From positions 868,001 to 932,000 of the forward strand of contig NW_025407823.1 of the NCBI RefSeq assembly GCF_003324165.1: 64,000 nucleotides of DNA, written 5' to 3'. Origin of the DNA: Naegleria lovaniensis. Its lineage: Eukaryota > Heterolobosea > Eutetramitea > Acrasida > Naegleriidae. The notes under the pieces were generated by a model that saw only the letters and a list, made by a program, of their open reading frames with translations, was not told where the DNA came from and did not search any database. Positions 9,542 through 19,736 of the stretch are shown in pieces (within the stretch, counting starts at the first letter, position 1; the number at the start of each line of letters is the position of its first letter). The translations under genes and the position numbers were made by a program.

Positions 9542-10855
9542 ATGTCCAATTCAAGAAGAAAAGCCTATGAAGAATTGGATCACGACCAAGAAGAAACTCC
9601 ACAGCATGACCCTCACGAACCAGGTCGATTAGATCATGCTCATCATGATCGTTCTCCAGCAAATTTAGAGGCATCCTCTTCAAAATCTCTAATTACCAAA
9701 CGATATATCGGATGTCTTGTATTCGGATTCGCTTGTTTGATGATTGCCATCATGATCGTGGTGGTACTGATATTTTCCATACAAGCCTCGTTCAAGGATT
9801 CCTATGATTCAAAATATGCGAGTTCGTTGATGTCTATTTCTTCTGCTGCTTCTGATCCGAGTGGAGCTACAAACTTGATGGTTGAAATATTCTCGGTCGG
9901 AACAAGAAGAAGAATGTTATTGAATTATTTATCGAATAGTGATAAAAAAAAATCAGCACTTGGAAAACCACTGAAAGGTCAAATGCATTTGGAAAAGGAT
10001 GTATTGGGAAATACAAAACCTACCTTGTTATTTATTAATCCATTCCCAGAGAGTTGTTTGGGAGCTTTTGTTCCAGCTATTAATGAATTAATGGCTGATT
10101 TTAAAATTAATTGTGTCAATTTGAGAGGTTTTGGAAATACCCGTCAGGCTACGAATACAAATGGTGGTCATGGTGTTTCTAATCAGACCACGTTATTCAC
10201 AAATATGGTAAAAGAGTTGGTAACCATTGTGGAAAAACAACAACCTGAAGAGTCCATCATTTTGATTGGTCAAGAATTTTCAGGAACACTTATTTATTTA
10301 ATGTTACAAGAAAAGGGAAAGGAATGGATTGATGATCATTTGGAAGGAGTTGTTTTATTGAATAGCCCACATCCTAAAATATTTACAGATCTATTGAAAT
10401 ACAACTCCAAACAACAACAATTATTTAAACCTCTGTTAACCTCTACAGCTTTGAATCAGTGGGCTTCTATATACTATGGAAAGAATGAAACTGAACTTGC
10501 TAATTTTGCAAAGAGTGAATGGAGTGAATCTGGACATTTTACGATCATCAAACAATATTTGTCGAGCAATTTTAAGGGATCAGTCGGAGAAAATATTACC
10601 TTTTCCTTCCCAACGAACATGAAGGTAGATTTCGAAGATTTGTTAAAAGAAGAGAAAATTCTTGTCATTTCTTCAAGCGATCATCCTTACTATGTGTATC
10701 CTGAGAGCATGCTGTCTCTCGATGGTGTCTTGACCAAGGAGGTGAAGGGCGGAATTTGGTATGCAAGGAACAATCCATTGGGTTTTGCAGAAATTATCAG
10801 AAACTTTGTTTTTAGAATTATTTCTGATGACAAGTCAGACGATCAAGATGATTAA
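9542..10855 (+). CDS. membrane-anchored alpha/beta-hydrolase-like protein, probable pseudoenzyme
   Basis: A 437-aa single exon. The first in-frame ATG is 9542. A His/Asp-rich cytosolic head is followed by one transmembrane helix (~52-82), then an alpha/beta-hydrolase-like domain. Hallmarks of the epoxide hydrolase branch are visible: PTLLFINPFP where HGxP is expected, VNLRGFGNT (family: DLRGFGxS), IGQEFSG at the nucleophile elbow (family: GHDWGG), and VVLLNSPHP. The nucleophile Asp is replaced by Glu (residue 245), and the terminal catalytic His appears to be missing. I infer a type II membrane protein with a non-catalytic or altered fold. The family call is moderate. Confidence 0.65.
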   Translation: MSNSRRKAYEELDHDQEETPQHDPHEPGRLDHAHHDRSPANLEASSSKSLITKRYIGCLVFGFACLMIAIMIVVVLIFSIQASFKDSYDSKYASSLMSISSAASDPSGATNLMVEIFSVGTRRRMLLNYLSNSDKKKSALGKPLKGQMHLEKDVLGNTKPTLLFINPFPESCLGAFVPAINELMADFKINCVNLRGFGNTRQATNTNGGHGVSNQTTLFTNMVKELVTIVEKQQPEESIILIGQEFSGTLIYLMLQEKGKEWIDDHLEGVVLLNSPHPKIFTDLLKYNSKQQQLFKPLLTSTALNQWASIYYGKNETELANFAKSEWSESGHFTIIKQYLSSNFKGSVGENITFSFPTNMKVDFEDLLKEEKILVISSSDHPYYVYPESMLSLDGVLTKEVKGGIWYARNNPLGFAEIIRNFVFRIISDDKSDDQDD

Positions 10856-11144
10856 TGTTGTAAATTATGATGTTAAATAACAACAAATAATAACATTGAA
10901 ACTGTGGTAGTTGAATTTTACACTCATTTCGAGACGTACAAAGTTCTGTAAATGGTGTCATCTCGCAAGGAAGTTAATTGTTGAAAGGTTGTAGCACATA
11001 AAAATATGTTTCAAGTTTCGAAATGCTTTGTTGAAATGTTTAGAGTACAAAAAATTGTAAATTTATGTAAGGAGATGAATAAATAACAATTCGTGTCACA
11101 TGTTGAACACAAGCCAAATACATAAAACGGGAAAACTCTTTCAA

Positions 11145-12210
11145 TTAATAGAAGCCACCACCGCCATATGGAGGATAACCTGGTTGGCCATAAGGTGGAT
11201 ATCCTTGTGGTGGAGGAACTCCTGTTTGATAAGTTGTTGTAGTGTATGTTGTAGATTGTTGCATGGGTTGCATTGGTTGCATTGGTTGCATTGGCTGCAT
11301 GGGTTGCATCACTGGCTGCATAGGTTGCATTGGAACACCATAAGAAGGGTATGATGTAGTCATGGTTGGTGTATAGCCAGTCACACCATAGGTTTGCATC
11401 ATTGGTTGTTGAACCATCATTGGTTGACTCATTACTGGTTGGGTCATCATTGGTTGAGTCATCATGGGTTGTCCTACTAAACCAAAATCTTGAGCCAATA
11501 ATTCTATTTGATGAAAATGAATGAGTGAAAATGCCAAAAAAATTGACACATTACACCAAATTTCAAAGCATGTCACTTTCTTAAAATTTTAAATCTTGTC
11601 TACATACCAACAGTAAGAGTTCCTTGTTTGGCACCCATCAAGTTCAAATTCATTCGTTCTGGAACTCCTCTTCTGAGAGAATTGAGTTGCACCATAGCAG
11701 ATCCGAGTAAGTCATCCTTGGTAATCAAGTCTTTATCATACACATCAAAAGTGACCGAATCTTTCATTGGATCCATAACCATCAAGGTGAATTGTTCACC
11801 CCAGAAAGGATTATTAGTTCCACGTCTGAAGATGGTGAGTTTAAATCATCACAAATGCAAGAAGAATGAGGTGCGGAGTGTGTGTTCACGAGTCGCATTA
11901 TCATCAAGGCGTCAGTCATGAGAGAGGCAAAATTTTTCCAATCACGAATTATTTCATCATCATCATCATGATCAAGAATATTATTTTGAAAGAATTTCCA
12001 GTTAAAAACCAAGCGTGGTATATAGGAATTTTGAATCATGATACAAACAAATATGTTTCTGGATCCAACCATCACGATTTGAACTTACCTCGTTTGAGTT
12101 CTATGTCTAGTACCACCCATACGTACAATGACATAGGGATCCGAGGTACCAGTAATGTCCTTTGCGGTCAAGTTACTACCATTCACAACAGTTACAATAA
12201 GAGTAGGCAT
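11145..12210 (-). CDS. C2-domain protein with Met-Gln-Pro and Gly-Tyr-Pro repeat tail
   Basis: Three exons, 12210..12089, 11825..11608 and 11503..11145 (232 aa), with introns of 263 and 104 nt; phases match at both joins. Residues 1-~115 form one C2 domain: LIVTVVNGSNL, the SDPYVIV loop with its Asp, NPFWGEQF, then FDVYDKD, as in calcium/phospholipid-binding C2 domains. The rest is low complexity: QPMMT units, then a run of MQP tripeptides, then GYPPYGQPGYPPYGGGGFY. Pro/Gln-rich tails of this type occur in C2 and annexin-like proteins that coat membranes. The first exon is separated from the rest by the longest intron in the window. The C2 call is strong; the role is inferred. Confidence 0.8.
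11261..11333 (-). repeat. 9-bp tandem repeat encoding Met-Gln-Pro
   Basis: About eight units of a 9-nt motif (ggttgcatt and single-base variants) lie inside the last exon of the C2 gene and encode MQP repeats. A looser 15-nt repeat (PMMTQ units) sits just 5' of it on the minus strand, around 11398-11470. Confidence 0.75.
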
Positions 12211-12592
12211 GTTTTCGTGATGAGAGAGATATTGTTGGCTAAACGGCTGTTGTTATATTTTTCTTTGTTGGAAGCTTTGAAAGGAAATTAAAGAAGGCCG
12301 TTTATTATAATTAGAAGGGCGTGAAAACGAGAGAGAGCAACGCCTAACGTGATGGAGGTGTTACATGAACGAGTGTTGGATCATGATGGCAACTTGGATG
12401 TACCAGTACTCCTCAAACCGTAAAACCGTAGAGAGGAAACGTGAGAAATGTTTTTGTTACCTTGAAACGATGATATTGCATTAAGGAAGGACTACATCAT
12501 AAGATCATCTGTCGAGAAAAAGAACTCCAAGCAACAAAATATCATTTCTGAATTTGAAAAAAAAATTGATCTTCTCACTCACCAATACACAA
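12211..12592. other. divergent intergenic region
   Basis: Upstream of the C2 gene (leftward) and the next unknown gene (rightward). Nothing beyond short shadow frames was seen. Confidence 0.4.
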
Positions 12593-13642
12593 ATGACTCG
12601 AAAGAAACAGAACTCAGCCACGTCTTCTTCTCTCAGCCAACCACCATGTGAGTTCATAGCAATACTGGAATCCTTCGGGATTAAAACTCGGGTTGAATAT
12701 GAGTTTTTGAACTCGGATCATGTGGCGAATTTTCAAAATTTTGCCATGCAAAGAACATTGCCATCCCGAGAGGATTTTTTCTTGGCTGAACATTGCAACC
12801 CTGATCGAACACAACTTGCCATTTGTTTCACTTGTGAATCGAGTCAGTCATGTTCGATATCATCTGGAAAACGATTGGATACCATCACGATTCGTGTTCA
12901 AGCATTTTACAAGGATTTCATCGAGGATATCAAACAATTGCCCACCAGTCCTTATGAAATTCTCAATTCTTTGGTTTCGATTGTGGATGTGGATCATGAT
13001 AGAAAACATGTGTATATTCAAGTGAAAAGGAACATGCCAGAATCACTTAAAAGTTGTTTAAAGAGTCGTCACTTGTCAAAAAAAAGTAGCACGAAAACAA
13101 CCAATGAAACTGAATACTGGGAATTCGAGGATGGAACACAACGACCTCAAAATGCGTATTACATGATGGGTAGAGTCGATAACAAGAGTTGTTTCTTAAT
13201 GAATTTGGACAAGTACTATTATCATAAATTCGAAGATGATGAACACTTCAAACATTTCAAATCCATCAATGACATGTATAGAGCGAGTACATTGTACAAC
13301 AAGTGTGACAAAATGACAAAACATGGCAAAAGAACTGGACAAGCGAAGGGAAGTAATGTGAAACGAGTGTTTTTTTCTACCTATTTTGTTTCTGGTGCTA
13401 AGGATTCCTACAATAATTACATCTTTAAACACACCATTATTAGGTCATGGAGTAATGACCCCAATAATGAAGCAAATTTAGGAAATGGAATAAGCACGTC
13501 CCAACATATTTACCGACATTATATGGGAAAGGTGGATTTTGGATTGTATGAAATGGAGTTGAAAAGTTGGAGTACGTTTAAAGCTCATCGTTTAATTCAT
13601 TGTTTGGAACCAGAGATTATACATATTGTGACTACTTTGTGA
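12593..13642 (+). CDS. hypothetical protein, 349 aa
   Basis: A single exon from ATG 12593 (MTRKKQNSATSS). The 13 codons upstream lack an ATG. The protein is globular, with no signal peptide or membrane segment. A low-complexity Lys/Ser/Thr break occurs at about residues 160-180. Alternating beta strands are suggested (TITIRVQAFY, HVYIQVKRNM, FGLYEMELKSW). I do not recognise the family; the ending, where Glu-x-Glu lies on a predicted strand (YEMELK), could fit a tunnel-type fold, but that is a guess. It sits 152 bp before the proteasome alpha-4 gene on the same strand. Confidence 0.6.
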   Translation: MTRKKQNSATSSSLSQPPCEFIAILESFGIKTRVEYEFLNSDHVANFQNFAMQRTLPSREDFFLAEHCNPDRTQLAICFTCESSQSCSISSGKRLDTITIRVQAFYKDFIEDIKQLPTSPYEILNSLVSIVDVDHDRKHVYIQVKRNMPESLKSCLKSRHLSKKSSTKTTNETEYWEFEDGTQRPQNAYYMMGRVDNKSCFLMNLDKYYYHKFEDDEHFKHFKSINDMYRASTLYNKCDKMTKHGKRTGQAKGSNVKRVFFSTYFVSGAKDSYNNYIFKHTIIRSWSNDPNNEANLGNGISTSQHIYRHYMGKVDFGLYEMELKSWSTFKAHRLIHCLEPEIIHIVTTL

Positions 13643-13794
13643 AGTGGTTTTCAACACGTTGAAATAAAAAAACAAGAAGCAATTGCATGTACCTTAATTG
13701 TTGGTGATCCAGAGCTTTCTCGGGAATGAGCAATTAAAAATAGCACTTTTTTTCGAATTTTTAAATCTTAAAAAAATAATTCTCGATCATCATC

Positions 13795-14580
13795 ATGTCC
13801 CGCTACGACAGAGCCATCACAGTCTTCTCGCCAAATGGCCATCTCTTCCAAGTCGAATATGCTATGGAAGCTGTGAGAAAGGGAAGTACAGCAGTGGGAG
13901 TGAAAGGAAATAATGTTATTGTTTTAGCTGTTGAAAGAAAGGCAGCTGCAAAATTACAAGAAACTCGTTCCGTACGAAAGATTGTGAAAATAGATGATCA
14001 TTGTGCTTTGGCATTTGCCGGATTAACAGCAGACGCTCGTGTTTTGATCAACAAGGCTAGATTGCATGCTCAAAGTTATGCTTTACAATTTGAAGATCAA
14101 GTTTCAATTGACTACATTACCCGATACATTGCTCAAGTTCAACAGAAATACACTCAAAGCGGAGGTGTTCGTCCATTCGGTATTAGTACAATTGTTGCTG
14201 GATTTGAACCAAATGGAACACCAACACTTTCTCAAACTGACCCATCGGGAACCTTCTCGTCTTGGAAGGCCAATACTTGTGGAAGAAACTCAAAAACTGT
14301 AAAAGAATTCCTTGAAAAGAATTATGATAATGACATTTTGGGAACTGAAGGTCCTGCTGATGATGAAGCTAGGGCTGTTAAGCTTGCTATCAAGGCTCTG
14401 TTAGAAGTCGTTGAAAGTGGAGGCAAAAATATTGAGGTTGCTGTTTTAAAGTATAAAGAACCTCTTCGCTTTTTGACTGACGAGGAGGTTGGAACCTACG
14501 TTGATGATATTGAAAAGCAAAAGAAACTTGAAGAAGAAAGTAAGAAACAAAAGAAGGATAGGTCACAACAACAGCAATAA
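13795..14580 (+). CDS. PSMA7: 20S proteasome subunit alpha type-7 (alpha-4)
   Basis: A 261-aa single exon. It forms part of the outer alpha ring of the 20S proteasome, gating substrate entry. The N-terminus [15 protein letters not shown] carries the YDR gate motif and the alpha-subunit signature ([13 protein letters not shown]), and GSTAVGVKG follows as in alpha-4/PSMA7. The ring-fold core runs to residue ~230. The tail is Lys/Glu-rich ([15 protein letters not shown]) and ends in poly-Gln, slightly longer than usual. The length matches the family. No odd substitutions were seen. Confidence 0.95.
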   Translation: MSRYDRAITVFSPNGHLFQVEYAMEAVRKGSTAVGVKGNNVIVLAVERKAAAKLQETRSVRKIVKIDDHCALAFAGLTADARVLINKARLHAQSYALQFEDQVSIDYITRYIAQVQQKYTQSGGVRPFGISTIVAGFEPNGTPTLSQTDPSGTFSSWKANTCGRNSKTVKEFLEKNYDNDILGTEGPADDEARAVKLAIKALLEVVESGGKNIEVAVLKYKEPLRFLTDEEVGTYVDDIEKQKKLEEESKKQKKDRSQQQQ

Positions 14581-14751
14581 TGACATTTGGTGACAAGTGT
14601 ACAAAATTTAAATAATATTATTTTATTGTATCATTTGAGACATTTAATATTCTTGTTGAAATTGGTCATACAACTGGGCCTGTTGTTCGTAACGGTATTT
14701 CGTAGCATCTGTCATCGATTTTTTGCTCATTCCATTCACTACTAAGCGCCG

Positions 14752-15631
14752 CTACGAGTCATGCTCAATAATGGTGTTATTGTCGCTTGCAAATGTTGTC
14801 AATTCATCACCTGTGGTCGTTGTAAATGGCTCTACATGGTTCTTGTTATTTTCTTCATCCTCTTCTCCAGAATCATCCATCGCCAAAGTTCCGTCCTTAT
14901 TGAAATAGAGTTTGTATCGTATGCCGCTCACTCTTGTGAAATTTCGCATTGCAATAATTCCAAAAATATATTCCAAAGCATAGAAAATAACTTGAATGGC
15001 ACAAATAATGTAATCCAAAGGTATGACTTTTGGTTGATAGATAAAAAAGTAAATATAAAGTAAGGGTTGAATGGTAGAAAGAATCATGAACGCAAACACT
15101 CGAGGGACTTTTTCTTTCAAATTTCCAGAGTATCCAATGAGCAATCTAGGGAACTCAATCACTGTCCACACCACAATGACAACGGAAAATATAATCGTAT
15201 TGGTCGACGTAATGGAATAGTTTTTTTGTTTGAAAATGTGCAACACAACAGTGACAATGAGCCATGTCATGGAATAAAATGTATGAAAATAAATAAGCAT
15301 GGCCAATGGTAAATCGGAATTAATTTCAATTACTAATTTCAACGAGGGAATGCAACATGACATGCGATATTATTTTTGAGCGCTTCACGATCACAATAAT
15401 ACACCTACAATTTTCATCTTGTGGAGCAAGGAAAGTTCCTCTATTTCTCATGGCATCCCCATTTTCTGCTCCCGGCTGATGCAATATTTGATGATAGAAC
15501 GAACTTGGAGCTGTTCCTGGCCTGAGCAGAGTGCTAATTTTTGCTTTTGGTTTTCTCATACTCATCTTGGAGGGAGAAAAAATAGAGGATGACAATGGTC
15601 GTACATCCTCACTATCATTTGGATTCAGCAT
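14752..15631 (-). CDS. TMEM17: TMEM17-like ciliary transition-zone membrane protein
   Basis: TMEM17 belongs to the MKS module that forms the diffusion barrier at the base of cilia and flagella. Two exons, 15631..15409 and 15332..14752, with a 76-nt intron (gtaggt...attag), give 267 aa. The splice joins DEN to LIEINSDLP, the expected lead-in to the first helix. Four hydrophobic helices follow, with the family signature GYSGNLKEKVP after helix two. The N-terminal ~75 residues are Ser/Pro/Lys-rich and the C-terminus is acidic, both presumably cytoplasmic. For a flagellate-forming amoeba this fits a transition-zone role. The assignment rests on the helix pattern and the GNLxEKVP motif. Confidence 0.82.
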
Positions 15632-16555
15632 GTTGGTTGATCAATTTTCGGAGTGAATACAAGCGAGCTGTGGGAAGATTTGCTCTTGTATTTTTTTTGT
15701 AAATGTTACCGCGCTAAATTTTGCTTTATCAACTTCTTGTAGGAAATGAAGAGTGACACCATTTGGTTTAACTTTGATCATCAATGTTAAGGTATTTTGT
15801 TTCTTTTCGTTGACCAAAAGGCTTTCCTTCCTTTAAAGATGTTCTTCTAATATACGTTGTGAAATGTGACGTCCTTACTATTACAAGAAATCCAGCAACC
15901 TCTTGATCTTTTTAATGTCGCATCCAACAATTCATGTTGATGGATCAATACGTGCGAAGTAATTGAACAATTGATTCATTGTCTTTCAATTCGTTTCAAG
16001 TATAACACTTTGACCCCAACGACCCCTCCTCATCGGGGAGTTTTTGTTGTCAAAATCCCGGCTTTTGGGAAATTCAAAGATTCAACAAAAAAAAGAGGCA
16101 AACCAACCACATTGCCTTTCATTCCATTGCAACCAGTGGTGGCGTTTCTCAACAAGTATTTGTGGGTGTGGTTGTTCTCAGTGCGCCATTCATTGATTTT
16201 AGTGCCGTATCAAACGAATTGAATTTTGTTTCAAATCCTTCAGGAAACGCGCTCGAAAAATAACCAACGGTTATCTTCATAAAGAGAAAAGCCTTACTTC
16301 AACACGGTTGAAGCCAAACTCTTGCTCCCGAGACTTTTTCAACCGACTCTATTTATATGCCTTCACAACAACACGCTTCTCAAGAAACAGTTGTATGGCA
16401 ATAACACAATCAATTTAGCAGCACCTCTCAAAATAATTACACAACACACCACTCTTGCCTTTTCAATTTTTTCCATCCTCATACGTCCGTAAACAAAATC
16501 AGCAACACATCATCAAACACGTAAACAACAGAATCAACAACAACCATCACACAAA
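15632..16555. other. divergent intergenic region, 924 bp
   Basis: Contains the upstream regions of TMEM17 (leftward) and the Atg11-like gene (rightward). One 83-codon plus frame at 15971..16222 has no ATG start and no family features. A small GC hairpin followed by T5 at 16023-16045 looks like a bacterial terminator but has no plausible role here. The ~100 bases before 16556 are CA-rich, typical of a leader. Confidence 0.45.
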
Positions 16556-19114
16556 ATGAAAGTATTCCTTGCAGAAGAAGGAACTCTTCTGCTGGACACG
16601 AGTCAATTACAGAATTTGCACACTACAACTCCATCACCATCATCATCAGCAACAACACCAACTGCCACCTCCGAATCTTCTTTAACGAGCAATAGTAATA
16701 TTAGCAACCACCATCAACACACACCAGTACCTTCATCTCCTTCCCTTTCATCTTTACACACGATACATCAATTAAAACAATTTTTGGAGAAAGCAGCAGG
16801 CATTGCTATGGAAAACCAAATTTTGTTGGATTCAAAAGGAGCCAAAGTAGACAATGAACAACATATGAGCGATATTGAAGATGAAGACGAACAGATCTAT
16901 TTATTTGATAGAATGTCCTTTTCTTCCAAGACCAAATCTCAATCCTTACTAAAAATTGTTTCCGATGAATATGCACTGTTAGAATCAAGAGAAGTTACTG
17001 TTTTTAATCTCCCTGATGATATACAAAAGAAGATCAAGAATAATGAGCTGTACAGATATGTTCAACAGTTTTATACTCAATTAATGTTGGCAGAGGTAGG
17101 TGGAGTGATGGTTATGAAATATATGTAAAATTAATTTTTAATTTTGTGATGATGAATCCAATGGCAACGCCAATGATGATAATACTTGCATTGTCCATTT
17201 ATACCAATACTCCACAAAATTTGTAAATATTAACAACATGGAACGAACAAACACATCATGTATGAACGTTAGAATATTCTTAAATCAAGCGACAACAGAG
17301 TACGCTACTGTATAACCAAACTTGAACAGATGCGAGCTCAAAACGATTCAATAAGCGTAGCACTTCTCAACCTTGATGGCCACACGAAAAGTAGCTCTGC
17401 ATCCTTAAAAAAGTTCAAAGAAAGGTAAGTCCACGACGGGTTTGTACAAGGTATTTACCATAAGACATATTTTGGATTAGATTTGACAAAATTGAATCGA
17501 AATATGTAGACTTGTTGCAAACTCTGGATGAAGATATTGAAAAGGTATGTCAATTGATTGAGCTTCCTTAATCACCTATTACCGAATACAAATATGCATT
17601 ACTCTGTATTGTTTTCTACAGCTGGGAACTGTTGAACTTCATCCAGCACTACAAACTCAAAATAGAAAGACGCTTCAGGACTGTATACCTATTCAACAAA
17701 TTAAACTTTGGGGAAATAAGTGTTTACAGGAACTGAACAGTTTCAAAGAAAAGGTTATTTTTACCTTGTCCCTCTCGCAGCAAATTGACAGAGATGTAGA
17801 TACTCAATTACTGCTCGTTGTTCCACCAGTCAAGTAAGTATTGTAATTTATTCAAGAAGTCCTAAAACGAATGAATTATGCATCCACAACATTTTTCATT
17901 TATGAATGACATCAAACGACCATGACAGTTTTTCAATGTTGTCCAAATTATGCACAGAGTCGGAAAACATTGTAAATACTCAAAGAGAACTTGTAAATAA
18001 TATTAATCGTAATTTTCAATCCCTCTTACAGATGGCTTCTAAATCTGACAGTCAAAATAAGGATGTGACCGTTATTGTACAGCTTGTAGATACTCACCAA
18101 AATTATTTGAATCAATTGAGAGAACATGAGAACACATTAAAATCGACCTGTGAGAAGATTGCACAGTCGAAAATAATTTTGACCAAATATCAATTGGACA
18201 AGTTGAAAGTAATTTCAACCATTCAGTACAACATCTTAAAGCTGAATAAGAAAATGCAAACATTTGTTAGCATTCTAAAGAATATTATGACGAAATTTCA
18301 TCATGTATCTATACCTAAATATCTACCTGGAGCCTATTACATGTCCCTTTTAGAGATTATGAGAAGAAAGGCCTACATCAGAAAATTTGATTCTGAAGTT
18401 GTAAAAGCTTCAGAGATTCTTTCAGACCTGAGAGAGGAAGAAATTAAGAATAGGAAAAACTTTTTCAGAGCCTTTGGCAAGTTTCTTCCACCTCAATTGT
18501 TTGACAAAATCAACGAGTTACCGGCCAGTGCCGATGAAATACTGACGTTACTCAGTGCTCACTCTCTCAATGAAACCTCTAAACTTCCCAATATTTCTGC
18601 ATTTGATGAAAGTATGGAAAATGTGATCAAAATGGACGAAATTGAAAAGACATTCAATGATGCAATGTACTTTGGAGATACTGGCTCGAACAAACTTGAT
18701 TTTAGACTTTACAGCAAATACTTGGACCAAAACAGTTTGATGGCCACCAACACTGGTTTCAACATGATGAGTGATAAATCAGCGATGGTTGCTTCATCCT
18801 TGACGACCTTGGATTTGGAAAGATTAAGCATGACAGAAAGTGACAATTTAGAACAACCTCAAGGATCATCCTCTAGCAGTTCACCCAGATCATTCAAACT
18901 TCGAACACAGTTGGATGAATTTGATGCCATGGAGAAGCAGTTGTCGTCTGCCATGAACAAGATGCAAACACCACGAGAGAACATTGTCCACCATGTACAA
19001 ACCGATTCACCATCAGACTTGGAACAATTACGTGAAGAAAATCAAATGCTCAAACAACAAATATTGCAGCTGCAAAAAGAAAATGAGCTACTCAAATCCA
19101 GCATGAGGCAATAA
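16556..19114 (+). CDS. Atg11/FIP200-like autophagy scaffold
   Basis: Five exons: 16556..17095, 17273..17424, 17481..17544, 17622..17833 and 17929..19114 (717 aa). Introns are 177, 56, 77 and 95 nt and all phases agree. FIP200/Atg11 proteins scaffold the Atg1/ULK kinase complex at the phagophore. Residues 1-~118 read as a ubiquitin-like domain split by a Ser/Thr-rich insert (MKVFLAEEG...LFDR). The middle has the family pattern MRAQNDSISVALLNLDGH (~210) and a later helix pair with YYMSLLEIMRRKAYIRKF and LREEEIKNRKNFFRAFG. The C-terminus is a short leucine-rich coiled coil. It is shorter than animal FIP200 and lacks an obvious Claw domain. Exon 1's acceptor (gttag at 17272) is the least certain splice. 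Confidence 0.78.
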
Positions 19115-19378
19115 AGTTGATTTTGGACATTCCTCTGTGATTCCTTCATCCTTTGGGTCAATGCAAATTGATTATGATGCGAAATTCTGTGGTTATTTTT
19201 CCTTGTTCTGTTAATGGTTGTTCAGGTCTTGGGATGTTTCCAATTCTTTGAAAGATTCCTCGTAGAAAATTATTGTCAAAACAATAATTATTTTGTAATT
19301 AGTATCCAATTTATCCATCACGAAATAATTCTTTATTACTCGTGGTAACTACTAGAAAATTACTATATGATGATTAAA

Positions 19379-19627
19379 TTATCTATGACGAGCAGAGAAT
19401 TTTCCAAATTCAGCTCCGAAGGCTGTGTATTCATTCTTCTTGAAATAGTCTGTTGCTCTGTTCATACAAATCATAAACTTAGTGAACAACCCGATGCAAG
19501 TGTCGGGATGTCTGGCCTTCAAACAGCCATCCAAAGCAACAAATTCATTGTCGCATTGATCCGCGTCCAATCTTTCAACAATACTCTTGATGATTTTGTC
19601 GTTGACGACCTTGTTGCCAATTCTCAT
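19379..19627 (-). CDS. twin CX9C (CHCH) mitochondrial protein
   Basis: 82 aa from ATG 19627. Cys 25, 35, 44 and 54 form two CX9C motifs separated by eight residues, the hallmark of small coiled-coil-helix proteins oxidised by Mia40 in the mitochondrial intermembrane space. Many are cytochrome oxidase assembly factors or respiratory-chain subunits. Sequence between the motifs (LKARHPDT) and the short basic tail do not settle which one. Single exon. Confidence 0.75.
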   Translation of the reverse strand: MRIGNKVVNDKIIKSIVERLDADQCDNEFVALDGCLKARHPDTCIGLFTKFMICMNRATDYFKKNEYTAFGAEFGKFSARHR

Positions 19628-19736
19628 TTTTTTATTTTTCAAATTTGATTTGTTTGCATTTTTCGTTTAAAAAATCCGTCTGAAGAAAAGAAGAATTAAA
19701 AATCAATAAGGCACATTGTTATTGAGTCATTCTCTC

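Noticed and set aside
11261-11333. Candidate CRISPR-like array
   Set aside because: The units are 9 bp with no spacers and encode Met-Gln-Pro in frame; this is a protein repeat in a eukaryotic gene.
11866-12291. 141-codon plus-strand frame overlapping the C2 gene
   Set aside because: It lies antisense across an intron and the first exon of the C2 gene, has no domain, and vanishes once the C2 splice is accepted.
16023-16045. GC hairpin followed by T5, like a bacterial intrinsic terminator
   Set aside because: The stem is only four bases, there is no gene end nearby, and such terminators do not work for RNA polymerase II.
15971-16222. 83-codon plus frame before the Atg11-like gene
   Set aside because: It has no ATG start, no motif, and skewed composition; it is likely noncoding leader DNA.
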